This document shows positions 17,672 to 25,439 of a DNA stretch of 64,000 bases, one piece after another. A program made the translations under genes and the position numbers. Every line of letters begins with the position of its first letter. Position 1 is the first letter of the stretch. Source of the stretch: Flavobacterium cupriresistens (lineage in GTDB: Bacteria; Bacteroidota; Bacteroidia; Flavobacteriales; Flavobacteriaceae); contig NZ_CP087134.1 in NCBI RefSeq assembly GCF_020911925.1, positions 1,984,001 through 2,048,000 on the forward strand. Direction: 5' to 3'. The notes under the pieces were generated by a model that saw only the letters and a program-made list of their open reading frames with translations, made no database searches and was not told the origin of the DNA.

Positions 17672-19105
17672 ATGGAAAAAGATAACATTGCAGTAGGTCT
17701 AGATATTGGAACGACAAAGATAGTTGCCATGATAGGCAAGAAGAACGAGTATGGTAAACTGGAAATTTTGGGGATTGGAAAATCCAAAAGTCTGGGGGTT
17801 GCGAGAGGTGTAGTAAACAACATTACGCAAACCATTCAGTCTATTCAGCAAGCAATAGTCGAAGCAGAGAATAATTCAGGTTATAAAATTAAAGATGTCG
17901 TTGTGGGTATTGCCGGACAACACATCAGAAGTATTCAACATACAGATTACATCAGCCGTAACAATCCGGAAGAAGTAATTGGCGAAAATGATATTCAACT
18001 TTTGATCGATCAGGTTAACAAATTGGCCATGTTACCGGGAGAAGAAATCATTCATGTTTTGCCACAAGAATTTAAAATTGACGGACAGTCTGAAATCAAA
18101 GAGCCAATCGGAATGTATGGCGGAAGATTAGAATCCAGTTTTCACGTAGTGGTGGGACAGGCATCTTCAATCAGAAACGTAGGCAGATGTATTCAGAGTT
18201 CAGGAATAGAATTATCAGGATTGACTTTAGAACCATTAGCTTCTGCAGATGCCGTTTTAAGTCAGGAAGAAAAAGAAGCAGGTGTAGCCCTTATTGATAT
18301 TGGTGGCGGAACAACAGATTTAGCGATTTTTAAAGACGGAATTATTCGTCATACCGCTGTAATTCCTTTTGGAGGAAATGTAATTACAGAAGACATCAAA
18401 GAAGGTTGTTCTATTATCGAAAAACAAGCAGAGCTTTTAAAAATAAAATTCGGATCAGCCTGGCCGGGAGAAAATAAAGACAATGAAATTGTTTCTATTC
18501 CGGGTTTAAGAGGCAGAGAGCCAAAAGAGATTTCGCTTAAAAACTTATCTAAAATCATCCATGCCCGTGTGGTGGAAATTGTAGAACAGGTTTTCGCAGA
18601 AATCAAAGCATACGGACACGAAGATCCTCGCAAGAAGTTAATCGCAGGAATTGTTCTTACAGGTGGTGGAGCTCAACTAAAACACATCAAGCAATTAGTA
18701 GAGTACATTACCGGAATGGATACCAGAATCGGATATCCTAATGAACATTTGGCAGGAAATTCAGGAGAAGAAATTTCAAGTCCATTGTTTGCAACTGCGG
18801 TAGGTTTGGTAATGAACAGCATTGAAAATAGTACACAAAGTGCTGTTAGAATGGAGTTTGTTAACGAGCAGCCAAAAGTAGTTTACAGAAATGTTGTTCC
18901 TCAGGCACAACAACAAATGCAACAGCAGGTACAACAACGATACGAAGTAGAAGAAAATTACGTTGAAAGAGCAGAGACTTTTGATGAGCCAAGAGAGATC
19001 AGGAACAACGTAAGTAAAGAAGAGTCTACGGAGACAAAAATAAGAAGATCATTTTTTGACCGATATGTCGATAAAATCAAAGATTTTTTAGACAACGCAG
19101 AGTAG
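17672..19105 (+). CDS. ftsA: Cell division protein FtsA
   Basis: A 477-residue actin-family ATPase tethering FtsZ to the membrane. It has the phosphate loop VGLDIGTTKIVAMIG, the second nucleotide loop LIDIGGGTTDLAIF, and GIVLTGGGAQLKHI. After a glutamine-rich linker (about residues 408-420) it ends in FFDRYVDKIKDFLDNAE, which fits the C-terminal amphipathic membrane helix. Immediately before ftsZ. Confidence 0.95.
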   Translation: MEKDNIAVGLDIGTTKIVAMIGKKNEYGKLEILGIGKSKSLGVARGVVNNITQTIQSIQQAIVEAENNSGYKIKDVVVGIAGQHIRSIQHTDYISRNNPEEVIGENDIQLLIDQVNKLAMLPGEEIIHVLPQEFKIDGQSEIKEPIGMYGGRLESSFHVVVGQASSIRNVGRCIQSSGIELSGLTLEPLASADAVLSQEEKEAGVALIDIGGGTTDLAIFKDGIIRHTAVIPFGGNVITEDIKEGCSIIEKQAELLKIKFGSAWPGENKDNEIVSIPGLRGREPKEISLKNLSKIIHARVVEIVEQVFAEIKAYGHEDPRKKLIAGIVLTGGGAQLKHIKQLVEYITGMDTRIGYPNEHLAGNSGEEISSPLFATAVGLVMNSIENSTQSAVRMEFVNEQPKVVYRNVVPQAQQQMQQQVQQRYEVEENYVERAETFDEPREIRNNVSKEESTETKIRRSFFDRYVDKIKDFLDNAE

Positions 19106-19183
19106 TAAAAAGAAGAGGAATTACTTTTTGCCCCAAGTCAAGAAGTAAAAAATGTATTTAATAAGAATTTCAAAACCAAAAAG

Positions 19184-21166
19184 ATGATGAGCAACTCAGA
19201 ATTTGGAAGTATTTCATTTGATTTACCAAAAAATCAGTCAAATGTAATCAAAGTAATAGGTGTAGGTGGAGGCGGAAGTAATGCTATAAACCACATGTTT
19301 AAGCAAGGTATTAAAGGGGTAGATTTTATCGTTTGTAATACAGACTCACAAGCACTTCAAAATAGTGCTGTACCAACTAAAATCCAGTTAGGGGTAAATT
19401 TAACAGAAGGTCTTGGGGCAGGAGCAAATCCTGACGTAGGGCAACAATCTGCTATTGAAAGTATTTCCGACATTGAAAAAGTGTTAGAGCGTGGTACTAA
19501 GATGGTATTTATCACTGCCGGTATGGGTGGAGGAACGGGCACAGGAGCTGCTCCGGTAATTGCACAATTAGCAAAAGAAAGAGAAATTTTGACTGTTGGT
19601 ATCGTAACGATTCCTTTTCAATTTGAAGGAAAAGTGCGCCAGGAGCAAGCGCTTTTAGGAATCGAAAAATTGCGTAAGCAGGTCGATTCGTTAATTGTAA
19701 TTAATAATAATAAGTTAAGAGAAGTGTACGGAAATCTTGGTTTCAAAGCCGGATTCTCTAAAGCGGATGAAGTTTTGGCAACAGCCTCAAGAGGTATTGC
19801 TGAAGTAATTACGCACCACTATACTCAAAATATCGATTTACGTGATGCTAAAACTGTTTTGTCAAACAGTGGAACAGCTATCATGGGATCTTCTGTTGCC
19901 GAAGGGGAAAACAGAGCAAAAGATGCCATTATTTCAGCATTGGATTCTCCGTTGTTAAATGACAACAAAATTACAGGTGCCAAAAACGTATTGTTGCTTA
20001 TCGTTTCTGGATCAGATGAGATTACACTTGATGAGATTGGAGAAATCAATGATCACATCCAGGCAGAAGCAGGATTTAATGCCAATATTATCATGGGAGT
20101 TGGTGAAGACGAAACTCTTGGTGAGGCTATTGCCGTTACAATCATTGCGACTGGTTTTGATGTGGAACAACAAAATGAAATTGTAAATACAGAACCTAAA
20201 AAAATCATTCATACGTTAGAAGATGAGCAAAGAAGTGTTCATAATTTAACGAATAAACCACTTACTTCATTTGATGTAAATGCAGAAACAGTTACAGCTA
20301 AAATAGAAGAGAAAATTGTTTTTGATCTGATGGAAGATACGGTTGCTCCCGTATTGCCTACACCGGTTGCAGTGGCTCCGGTAGCTCCGGCAATCAATCA
20401 GGAAGAATTGGTGGTAATGTCAGAGTTTATCAAAAATCTGGATGTAACTTTCGAAATCGTTTCGCCAATTACAGACATCGATTTTACGATTTCTGTTCCC
20501 GAAGTTCAGGCTTTTCAGGAAATAAAACCGGTTCAGCAAAGAGTTATTGAGAAAGAAGAACAAACTACTTTTTCATTCGACTTGCCTCTTTTCAGAGCAG
20601 AGCCGGAAGTGAGAAAAGAAGCGGTTGTAGAAGATAATAAGATTTTGTTTGAATTAACAAACGAAGCCCGTAATATGAAAGTTACCGAGCCGGTGCAATT
20701 TGTTCCGGTAACCGAACTTTCAGATAATGGAATCATCAAATATTCTCTAGAAGAATACATGGAGATGGAAAACGATTTGACGGCTTCTAAAGCAGTTCAA
20801 AAAGTAGTAGAAGATGTAGTTCCTGAAGAGTTGAATATCACGCTGAAACCAAGAGTTGATTTTGCTCAGGAGCAAGCTTTCACAACAACAGACTCCGTTT
20901 CTCCGATGGAATTAACAATCGAAGAGACTTTGCGTCTGAGAGCCGAAGAAAGAAGAAAGAAACTAAAAGAATTTAATTATAAATTCCATAATAATGTTTC
21001 TAGAATTGATGAACTTGAAAAAGAGCCTGCTTATAAAAGATTAGGTATCGATCTTTCAAATACACAATCAAATACAACGAATTCGAGGATTTCTGTTGGT
21101 ACAGATAGTAATAATGATTTGCAGTTGCGTTCGAATAATTCATTCTTGCACGACAACGTAGATTAA
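19184..21166 (+). CDS. ftsZ: Cell division protein FtsZ with long C-terminal extension
   Basis: A 660-residue tubulin homologue that polymerises with GTP into the Z ring. The GTPase core (about 1-330) has VGGGGSNAINHM, the tubulin signature MGGGTGTGAAP, and the T7-loop region NIDLRDAKTVLSNSG. About 330 residues of low-complexity, Pro/Glu/Val-rich linker follow, then a conserved helix (LRAEERRKKLKEFNYKFH) and the ending NNSFLHDNVD. E. coli FtsZ is 383 residues; extended tails are known in Bacteroidota. ATG 19184 or 19187 may be used. Confidence 0.96.
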   Translation: MMSNSEFGSISFDLPKNQSNVIKVIGVGGGGSNAINHMFKQGIKGVDFIVCNTDSQALQNSAVPTKIQLGVNLTEGLGAGANPDVGQQSAIESISDIEKVLERGTKMVFITAGMGGGTGTGAAPVIAQLAKEREILTVGIVTIPFQFEGKVRQEQALLGIEKLRKQVDSLIVINNNKLREVYGNLGFKAGFSKADEVLATASRGIAEVITHHYTQNIDLRDAKTVLSNSGTAIMGSSVAEGENRAKDAIISALDSPLLNDNKITGAKNVLLLIVSGSDEITLDEIGEINDHIQAEAGFNANIIMGVGEDETLGEAIAVTIIATGFDVEQQNEIVNTEPKKIIHTLEDEQRSVHNLTNKPLTSFDVNAETVTAKIEEKIVFDLMEDTVAPVLPTPVAVAPVAPAINQEELVVMSEFIKNLDVTFEIVSPITDIDFTISVPEVQAFQEIKPVQQRVIEKEEQTTFSFDLPLFRAEPEVRKEAVVEDNKILFELTNEARNMKVTEPVQFVPVTELSDNGIIKYSLEEYMEMENDLTASKAVQKVVEDVVPEELNITLKPRVDFAQEQAFTTTDSVSPMELTIEETLRLRAEERRKKLKEFNYKFHNNVSRIDELEKEPAYKRLGIDLSNTQSNTTNSRISVGTDSNNDLQLRSNNSFLHDNVD

Positions 21167-21190
21167 TTTTATATTCACAATAAATAGGAT

Positions 21191-21229
21191 AACCCGAAAA
21201 TTGGATTTAATTTTCGGGTTATTTTTTTT
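21191..21229 (+). terminator. Rho-independent terminator after ftsZ
   Basis: AACCCGAAAATT (21191-21202) pairs with AATTTTCGGGTT (21209-21220) around a 6-base loop, followed by ATTTTTTTT. It closes the dcw cluster. Confidence 0.85.
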
Positions 21230-21285
21230 ATCTTCGCACAGAATTTAGAAATTTGACTTTTAAAAGTAGTTTATAAAATGAATAT

Positions 21286-21350
21286 CATCATCCTGAGCAA
21301 AGTCAAAGGTTGATTATAATGTAGAGGGCTTCGACTTCGCTCAGCCTGAC
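21286..21350. repeat. CCTGAGC / GCTCAGCCTGAC imperfect palindrome
   Basis: ATCCTGAGCAAAGTCAAAGG is followed about 20 bases later by the partial complement CTTCGACTTCGCTCAG. Very similar CTTCGACTTCGCTCAG units are, from memory, common in Bacteroidota intergenic DNA. The rest of the 21230-21438 gap shows no gene. Confidence 0.5.
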
Positions 21351-21438
21351 ATAAGTTATAAAAGTATACAAGTCATGAATAGATTATCAAGCATAATATC
21401 AATTTAATAAGCATTGCTTATTCAAATAAAAAAATAAG

Positions 21439-21888
21439 ATGAGTTTACAAGTACAAATCATGGACGAGATCAAAACGGCCATGAGAGCAAAAGATACCGT
21501 AGCATTAGAAGCATTAAGAGCCATTAAATCTGAAATGTTATTGGCTGCAACTGCATCAGGTTCTAAAGAAGAATTAACAGCTGACGATGAAGTAAAATTA
21601 CTTCAGAGATTAGTTAAAACTCGTAAAGAAAGTGCTAGAATTTTTACAGAACAAAACCGTCCTGATTTGGCTGAGCCTGAATTAGCACAAGTAGCTGTAA
21701 TCGAAAAATTCTTACCGGCACAATTAAGTGAAGAAGAAGTAGAAGCTGTAGTAGCTAAAATTATCGCTGAAACCGGAGCTGCAGGAATTGCATCTATGGG
21801 GAAAGTTATGGGATTAGCTTCTGCACAATTAGGCGGAACTGCCGAAGGAAAAACAATCTCAGCAATCGTTAAAAAATTACTCGTGTAA
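21439..21888 (+). CDS. GatB/YqeY domain-containing protein
   Basis: A 149-residue YqeY-family protein, related to the C-terminal tRNA-binding part of GatB. Features are MDEIKTAMRAKDTVALEALRAIKSE, the KSRKESARIF-like LVKTRKESARIFTEQNR, and the ending GKVMGLASAQLGGTAEGKTIS. Usual length. Its function is unproven; it may act on tRNA. It lies alone between the ftsZ terminator and tRNA-Arg. Confidence 0.93.
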   Translation: MSLQVQIMDEIKTAMRAKDTVALEALRAIKSEMLLAATASGSKEELTADDEVKLLQRLVKTRKESARIFTEQNRPDLAEPELAQVAVIEKFLPAQLSEEEVEAVVAKIIAETGAAGIASMGKVMGLASAQLGGTAEGKTISAIVKKLLV

Positions 21889-21908
21889 TTTTAAATTCCA
21901 AATTTTTT

Positions 21909-21954
21909 AAATTCCAAATTCCAAAATAAAAATTCCAATTGGAATTTGGAATTT
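21909..21954. terminator. TTCCAAAT-family hairpin after the YqeY gene
   Basis: Arms 21909-21924 and 21939-21954 are 16 bases and perfectly complementary with a 14-base loop. A long T-run follows at 21965-21977, just before the tRNA. It probably separates the yqeY-like gene from tRNA-Arg. Confidence 0.6.
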
Positions 21955-21977
21955 CAAAAAATGATTTTTTTTTTTTT

Positions 21978-22051
21978 GACCACGTAGTTCAACTGGATAG
22001 AATATCAGATTTCGGCTCTGAGGGTTGGGGGTTCGAACCCCTCCGTGGTCA
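21978..22051 (+). tRNA. tRNA-Arg (anticodon TCG)
   Basis: The acceptor stem GACCACG pairs with CGTGGTC. The anticodon stem TCAGA/TCTGA encloses the loop TTTCGGC, with TCG at 34-36, which reads CGA (Arg). The T arm GGGGG-TTCGAAC-CCCTC has one G-U pair. Discriminator A at 22051; CCA is not encoded. Its 3' end is the apparent attachment site of the element that follows. Confidence 0.95.
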
Positions 22052-22052
22052 C
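22040..22052 (+). other. Putative attL: tRNA-Arg 3' end
   Basis: CCTCCGTGGTCAC here recurs exactly at 25274-25286. It covers the 3' acceptor stem of tRNA-Arg, the usual integration target of tyrosine recombinases. Confidence 0.6.
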
Positions 22053-22069
22053 TAAATAGAATTTAACTG

Positions 22070-22107
22070 GGCGACCAGATTATGATGTTTGTCATAATCT
22101 GGTCGCC
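22070..22107. terminator. 16-bp perfect hairpin just after tRNA-Arg
   Basis: GGCGACCAGATTATGA (22070-22085) and its exact complement (22092-22107) enclose the loop TGTTTG. Only a short CTTT follows, so it could be a weak tRNA terminator or a structural part of the element. It is GC-richer than its surroundings. Confidence 0.5.
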
Positions 22108-22187
22108 TTTAGTAATTTAGAGCTATGCCGAATAACATTGCTTACGTGTATAATGGGATTTACTGCCCAACAAACTGCCCATGATTT

Positions 22188-22506
22188 ATGAGTGGGCAGT
22201 TATCCTATAAAATAAAGATAAAAGACGATTACGTTAGGTCGGACGGAACAGGTGCGTTATACATACAGTTGTTTTTTGAGTAACATTCAGAAAAGAATCT
22301 CGTTGCATTTGTCTGAAGTTTTGAAATATTTCGATAAGAAAAAACAGCGTGTGAAAGCTAGTCAGGAAAGTTTTAAAGATTACAATTTATTAATCGAGAA
22401 GAAATTGGCGGAAATCAATACAATAGAAATCAATTACAGATCGTCGGGCAGGACATTGAATATGGAGCTTCTAATTAATGAATTGGATTCAGGGAAAACG
22501 AAATGA
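22188..22506 (+). pseudogene. Tyrosine integrase N-terminal remnant, frameshifted
   Basis: Reading from ATG 22188 gives MSGQLSYKIKIKDDYVRSDG then TGALYIQLFFE and a stop. Shifting frame in the TTTTTT run near 22270 restores LSNIQKRISLHL and an open frame to 22506 (EVLKYFDKKKQRVKAS, KDYNLLIEKKLAEIN). The combined reading is the Arm DNA-binding/SAM-like N-terminus of Bacteroidota phage-type integrases. One extra T explains the shift, and the catalytic domain (R..H-x-x-R..Y) is missing altogether. Confidence 0.8.
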
Positions 22507-22534
22507 TTAGGCAAAAAGAAATTCTGAAAGATTG

Positions 22535-22556
22535 GTTTCATTTTATAAAATGAAAC
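22535..22556. promoter_or_regulatory. Perfect 22-bp palindrome upstream of the arylsulfatase
   Basis: GTTTCATTTTA followed directly by its complement TAAAATGAAAC. No loop and no T-run, so a dimeric repressor/activator site is more likely than a terminator. It is 76 bases before the sulfatase ATG. Confidence 0.45.
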
Positions 22557-22632
22557 ATACTTTAGAGGTGTATTCAACATTCTTTATTTTCTTAAATCTT
22601 AAATTTAGGGTTTACCTTAAACTTAAGCAAAT

Positions 22633-25023
22633 ATGAAATGTTTTAACTATTTATTTGTTGTCGCACTTACTTTATTCTTATCCGAAATAAGTAATGCACA
22701 GCAACCAGCAGCTAATCAAAATTGGCCGGACAGAACAACTCTACCAATCGAACCTTATCAAAAAGTTGGTAAAGTGGCACCTACTATAAAAGACTCAGAT
22801 CCTATAGAATGGCCAAAAGAAGTTAGTGCTCCGGAAGGTGCTCCTAATGTTTTACTTATTATGATTGATGATGTTGGTTTTGGAGCCAGTTCTACATTTG
22901 GTGGTCCAATTCCAACGCCTAACTTTGACGATTTAGCAAAAAATGGTTTGAAATACAATCGTTTCCACACTACAGCCGTTTGTTCTCCATCAAGAGCGGC
23001 GCTTATTACGGGACGCAATCATCATACCGCTGCAACTGGTATTATTATGGAATTTTCAACTCCATATCCAGGCTATCACAGTTTGGTTCCTCGTAGTGTA
23101 GCAACCATAGGTAAAATTTTAACAGATAATGGTTATGGTACTTCTTGGTTTGGTAAAAATCATAATGTACCGGACTGGCAGTCCACTCCGGCGGGACCTT
23201 TTAATCTATGGCCTACCGGATTAGGATTCGAATATTTTTATGGCTTTCTTGGAGCAGATGCGCATCAATTCAGACCTGCGCTATTTGAAGGCACCAAACC
23301 TGTCGATCCCTATTTGAAAGATGATAAAGTAGATGCTGACTATATTTTGGATAGAGATTTGGCAGACCATGCGATTCATTGGATTCGAACTCAGAAAAAC
23401 GTTTCTCCAAATAAACCTTTCTTTGCCTATTATACACCCGGAACGGCACATGCACCACATCAGGCTCCTAAAGAATGGATTGCCAAATTCAAAGGAAAGT
23501 TTGATCAAGGATTTGACAAACAACGTATTGCTACTTATGAAAATCAAAAACGCTTAGGTATTATTCCGGCTGATGCAAAATTAGCACCTACTCCCAAAGA
23601 ATACCAAAGATGGGATGCTCTTTCGCCTGGAATGAAAAAGGTAGCTGCAAGAGAAATGGAAGTATATGCTGCTATGCTAGCCTATTGTGACAATCAAATC
23701 GGCAGAGTAATTCAATCTATTAAAGATTTGGGTGAATTAGATAATACCATGATCATCTTTATTATGGGAGACAATGGTGCTAGTGCTGAAGACCCAACAG
23801 GTCAAGGGCTAACCAGCGAAATTGGTGTTTTAGTTAATGGTGTAGAAGATACCGAAGAATATATGCTGAAGAATCTGGATGAATTTGGAGGTCCATGGAT
23901 GGCTGAACATTATTCACACAGCTGGGCACATGCAATGAATACTCCCTATCAATGGGATAAAAAAATTGCTTCACATTTAGGAGGAAGCCGCACAGGGATG
24001 GTAATCTCATGGCCTGCTAAAATAAAACAGACTGGTCAGGTACGCAGTCAATTTACCCACATTACCGATATAACACCAACCATTTTGGAAGCAGCTCATA
24101 TTCCTCAACCAAAAAAAGTGGACGGATTTGATCAAGTGCCAATGGCAGGGAAAAGTTTAATGTACAGTTTTGATAATGCAACTGCACCGGAAACCCATAA
24201 AACACAGTATTTCGAAGTAATTGCCAACCGTGCCTTTTACAAAGATGGGTGGATGGCCAGTACAACTCCTAAAAATTTACCATGGCAGGGACATCCTGTA
24301 CCAACAGAAGACCCTGTTAAAGATTATAAATGGGAATTATACGATCTTACTAAAGATTTTACACAATCGAATGATATCGCTTCAAAAAATCCGGAGAAAC
24401 TAAAAGAAATGCAGAAAGCTTTCATGGAAGAAGCTGAAAAATATAAAGTTTTCCCTTTTGATGACAGATATATTGACAGAGTAAATCCGGAGAATCGCCC
24501 TAAATTCAATGTAGGAAGAAGTGAATATGTATATTATCAAGGTAGTTCTCGTATCACCGAAGGCATGGCACCTAATCTGAAAAATACTTCTTTTAGCATC
24601 AAAGCTGATATTGAAGTTAAAGCAGGTGATGATGGAATGATTATTACACAGGGAGGTTATTTTGCAGGTTTTGCATTAATGCTGCAAAATGGAAAACCAA
24701 CTTTTTCATACGCATTTTCTCATTATCCAAATCATAAATGGACTATACAAGCGGCAACGCCTTTAGCTGCAGGCAAACATACCATTGTACTGAATTTTGA
24801 TTATGCAGGCGGGGGCTTAGGAAAAGCGGCAAAAGCAACCATTTTAGTTGATGGTAAAGAAGCGGCGAAAGGTGATATTGCGAGAACCGTTCCGAGTCGT
24901 TTCTCTGCCGATGAGACTTTAGATGTCGGGGAGGATTTTGGTACGCCGGTAACTAGAGATTATGATGTGCCTTTTACTTTCAAAGGAAAAATAGATAAGG
25001 TGGTCGTTAATCTAAAACAATAA
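22633..25023 (+). CDS. Secreted arylsulfatase
   Basis: A 796-residue formylglycine-dependent sulfatase exported by a signal peptide (cleavage probably after SNA, residue 22). The core has the metal-binding MIDDVG (Asp79, Asp80), the signature CSPSRAALITGRNHH with Cys117 as formylglycine precursor, and IIFIMGDNGAS. About 150 C-terminal residues form a beta-rich tail (AGFALMLQNGKPTFSYAFSH). No type IX sorting domain is evident. It needs a formylglycine-generating enzyme encoded elsewhere. It is the only intact gene in the putative tRNA-Arg element. Substrate cannot be told from sequence. Confidence 0.93.
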   Translation: MKCFNYLFVVALTLFLSEISNAQQPAANQNWPDRTTLPIEPYQKVGKVAPTIKDSDPIEWPKEVSAPEGAPNVLLIMIDDVGFGASSTFGGPIPTPNFDDLAKNGLKYNRFHTTAVCSPSRAALITGRNHHTAATGIIMEFSTPYPGYHSLVPRSVATIGKILTDNGYGTSWFGKNHNVPDWQSTPAGPFNLWPTGLGFEYFYGFLGADAHQFRPALFEGTKPVDPYLKDDKVDADYILDRDLADHAIHWIRTQKNVSPNKPFFAYYTPGTAHAPHQAPKEWIAKFKGKFDQGFDKQRIATYENQKRLGIIPADAKLAPTPKEYQRWDALSPGMKKVAAREMEVYAAMLAYCDNQIGRVIQSIKDLGELDNTMIIFIMGDNGASAEDPTGQGLTSEIGVLVNGVEDTEEYMLKNLDEFGGPWMAEHYSHSWAHAMNTPYQWDKKIASHLGGSRTGMVISWPAKIKQTGQVRSQFTHITDITPTILEAAHIPQPKKVDGFDQVPMAGKSLMYSFDNATAPETHKTQYFEVIANRAFYKDGWMASTTPKNLPWQGHPVPTEDPVKDYKWELYDLTKDFTQSNDIASKNPEKLKEMQKAFMEEAEKYKVFPFDDRYIDRVNPENRPKFNVGRSEYVYYQGSSRITEGMAPNLKNTSFSIKADIEVKAGDDGMIITQGGYFAGFALMLQNGKPTFSYAFSHYPNHKWTIQAATPLAAGKHTIVLNFDYAGGGLGKAAKATILVDGKEAAKGDIARTVPSRFSADETLDVGEDFGTPVTRDYDVPFTFKGKIDKVVVNLKQ

Positions 25024-25177
25024 AGATTCAAAAAGAAGAAGAACAATATGTAAACTATAATGCCCTTAAATAGCTCAAGTTACTAGTTAGAGAAAAAAAA
25101 TGTAGACTTTTTTTATCAGATCCTCAGCTGTAGCTTTTCCGGATTCGCAAAAAAATCTGCAATTATTCGAATATGAT

Positions 25178-25212
25178 AAAAGCCGTTGCAAATTTTTGCA
25201 ACGGCTTTTTTA
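25178..25212 (+). terminator. Terminator after the arylsulfatase
   Basis: AAAAGCCGTTGCAAA pairs with TTTGCAACGGCTTTT over 15 bases with a 2-base loop and a continuing T-run. It lies 150 bases after the sulfatase stop. Confidence 0.85.
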
Positions 25213-25273
25213 CTAAAAACAAAACTAGCGACATTTATTTATTGGGTGCAATTTGTAATTCAGGAGCATTTTT

Positions 25274-25286
25274 CCTCCGTGGTCAC
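25274..25286 (+). other. Putative attR: duplicated tRNA-Arg 3' end
   Basis: CCTCCGTGGTCAC repeats the tRNA-Arg acceptor end (22040-22052) exactly, with no tRNA body before it. Confidence 0.6.
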
Positions 25287-25307
25287 ATTTTTACTTTATG
25301 TTACTTT

Positions 25308-25337
25308 AAACGCCTTATTTTTAAGGCGTTTTTTTTG
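25308..25337 (+). terminator. Terminator right of attR
   Basis: AAACGCCTTA (25308-25317) pairs with TAAGGCGTTT (25322-25331), followed by a T-run. It is 21 bases after the duplicated tRNA end. The remaining bases to 25439 hold no gene that I can support. Confidence 0.75.
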
Positions 25338-25439
25338 TTTTTTAACTTTCAAACCTGTCTATGTCGATCATTAGTACCAACAAATGATAAAGAGCATCCG
25401 CTACTGGTTTTTTGCTGTTTCATCATGTATAGAGTAACC

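Larger units (their letters stand above)
22053..25286. mobile_element. Small decayed integrative element at tRNA-Arg carrying an arylsulfatase
   Basis: Bounded on the left by the intact tRNA-Arg and on the right by a 13-bp duplicate of the tRNA end (25274-25286). Inside are a perfect 16-bp hairpin, a frameshifted N-terminal integrase remnant, a 22-bp palindrome, one intact cargo gene (arylsulfatase) and a terminator. A terminator at 25308, right after the right repeat, could be the original tRNA terminator pushed away by the insertion. The catalytic part of the integrase is gone, so the element should be immobile. Confidence 0.6.

Noticed and set aside
21439..21888. Start of the integrative element before tRNA-Arg
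   Set aside because: The yqeY-like gene is a normal core gene and lies outside the duplicated tRNA end, so the element begins after the tRNA.
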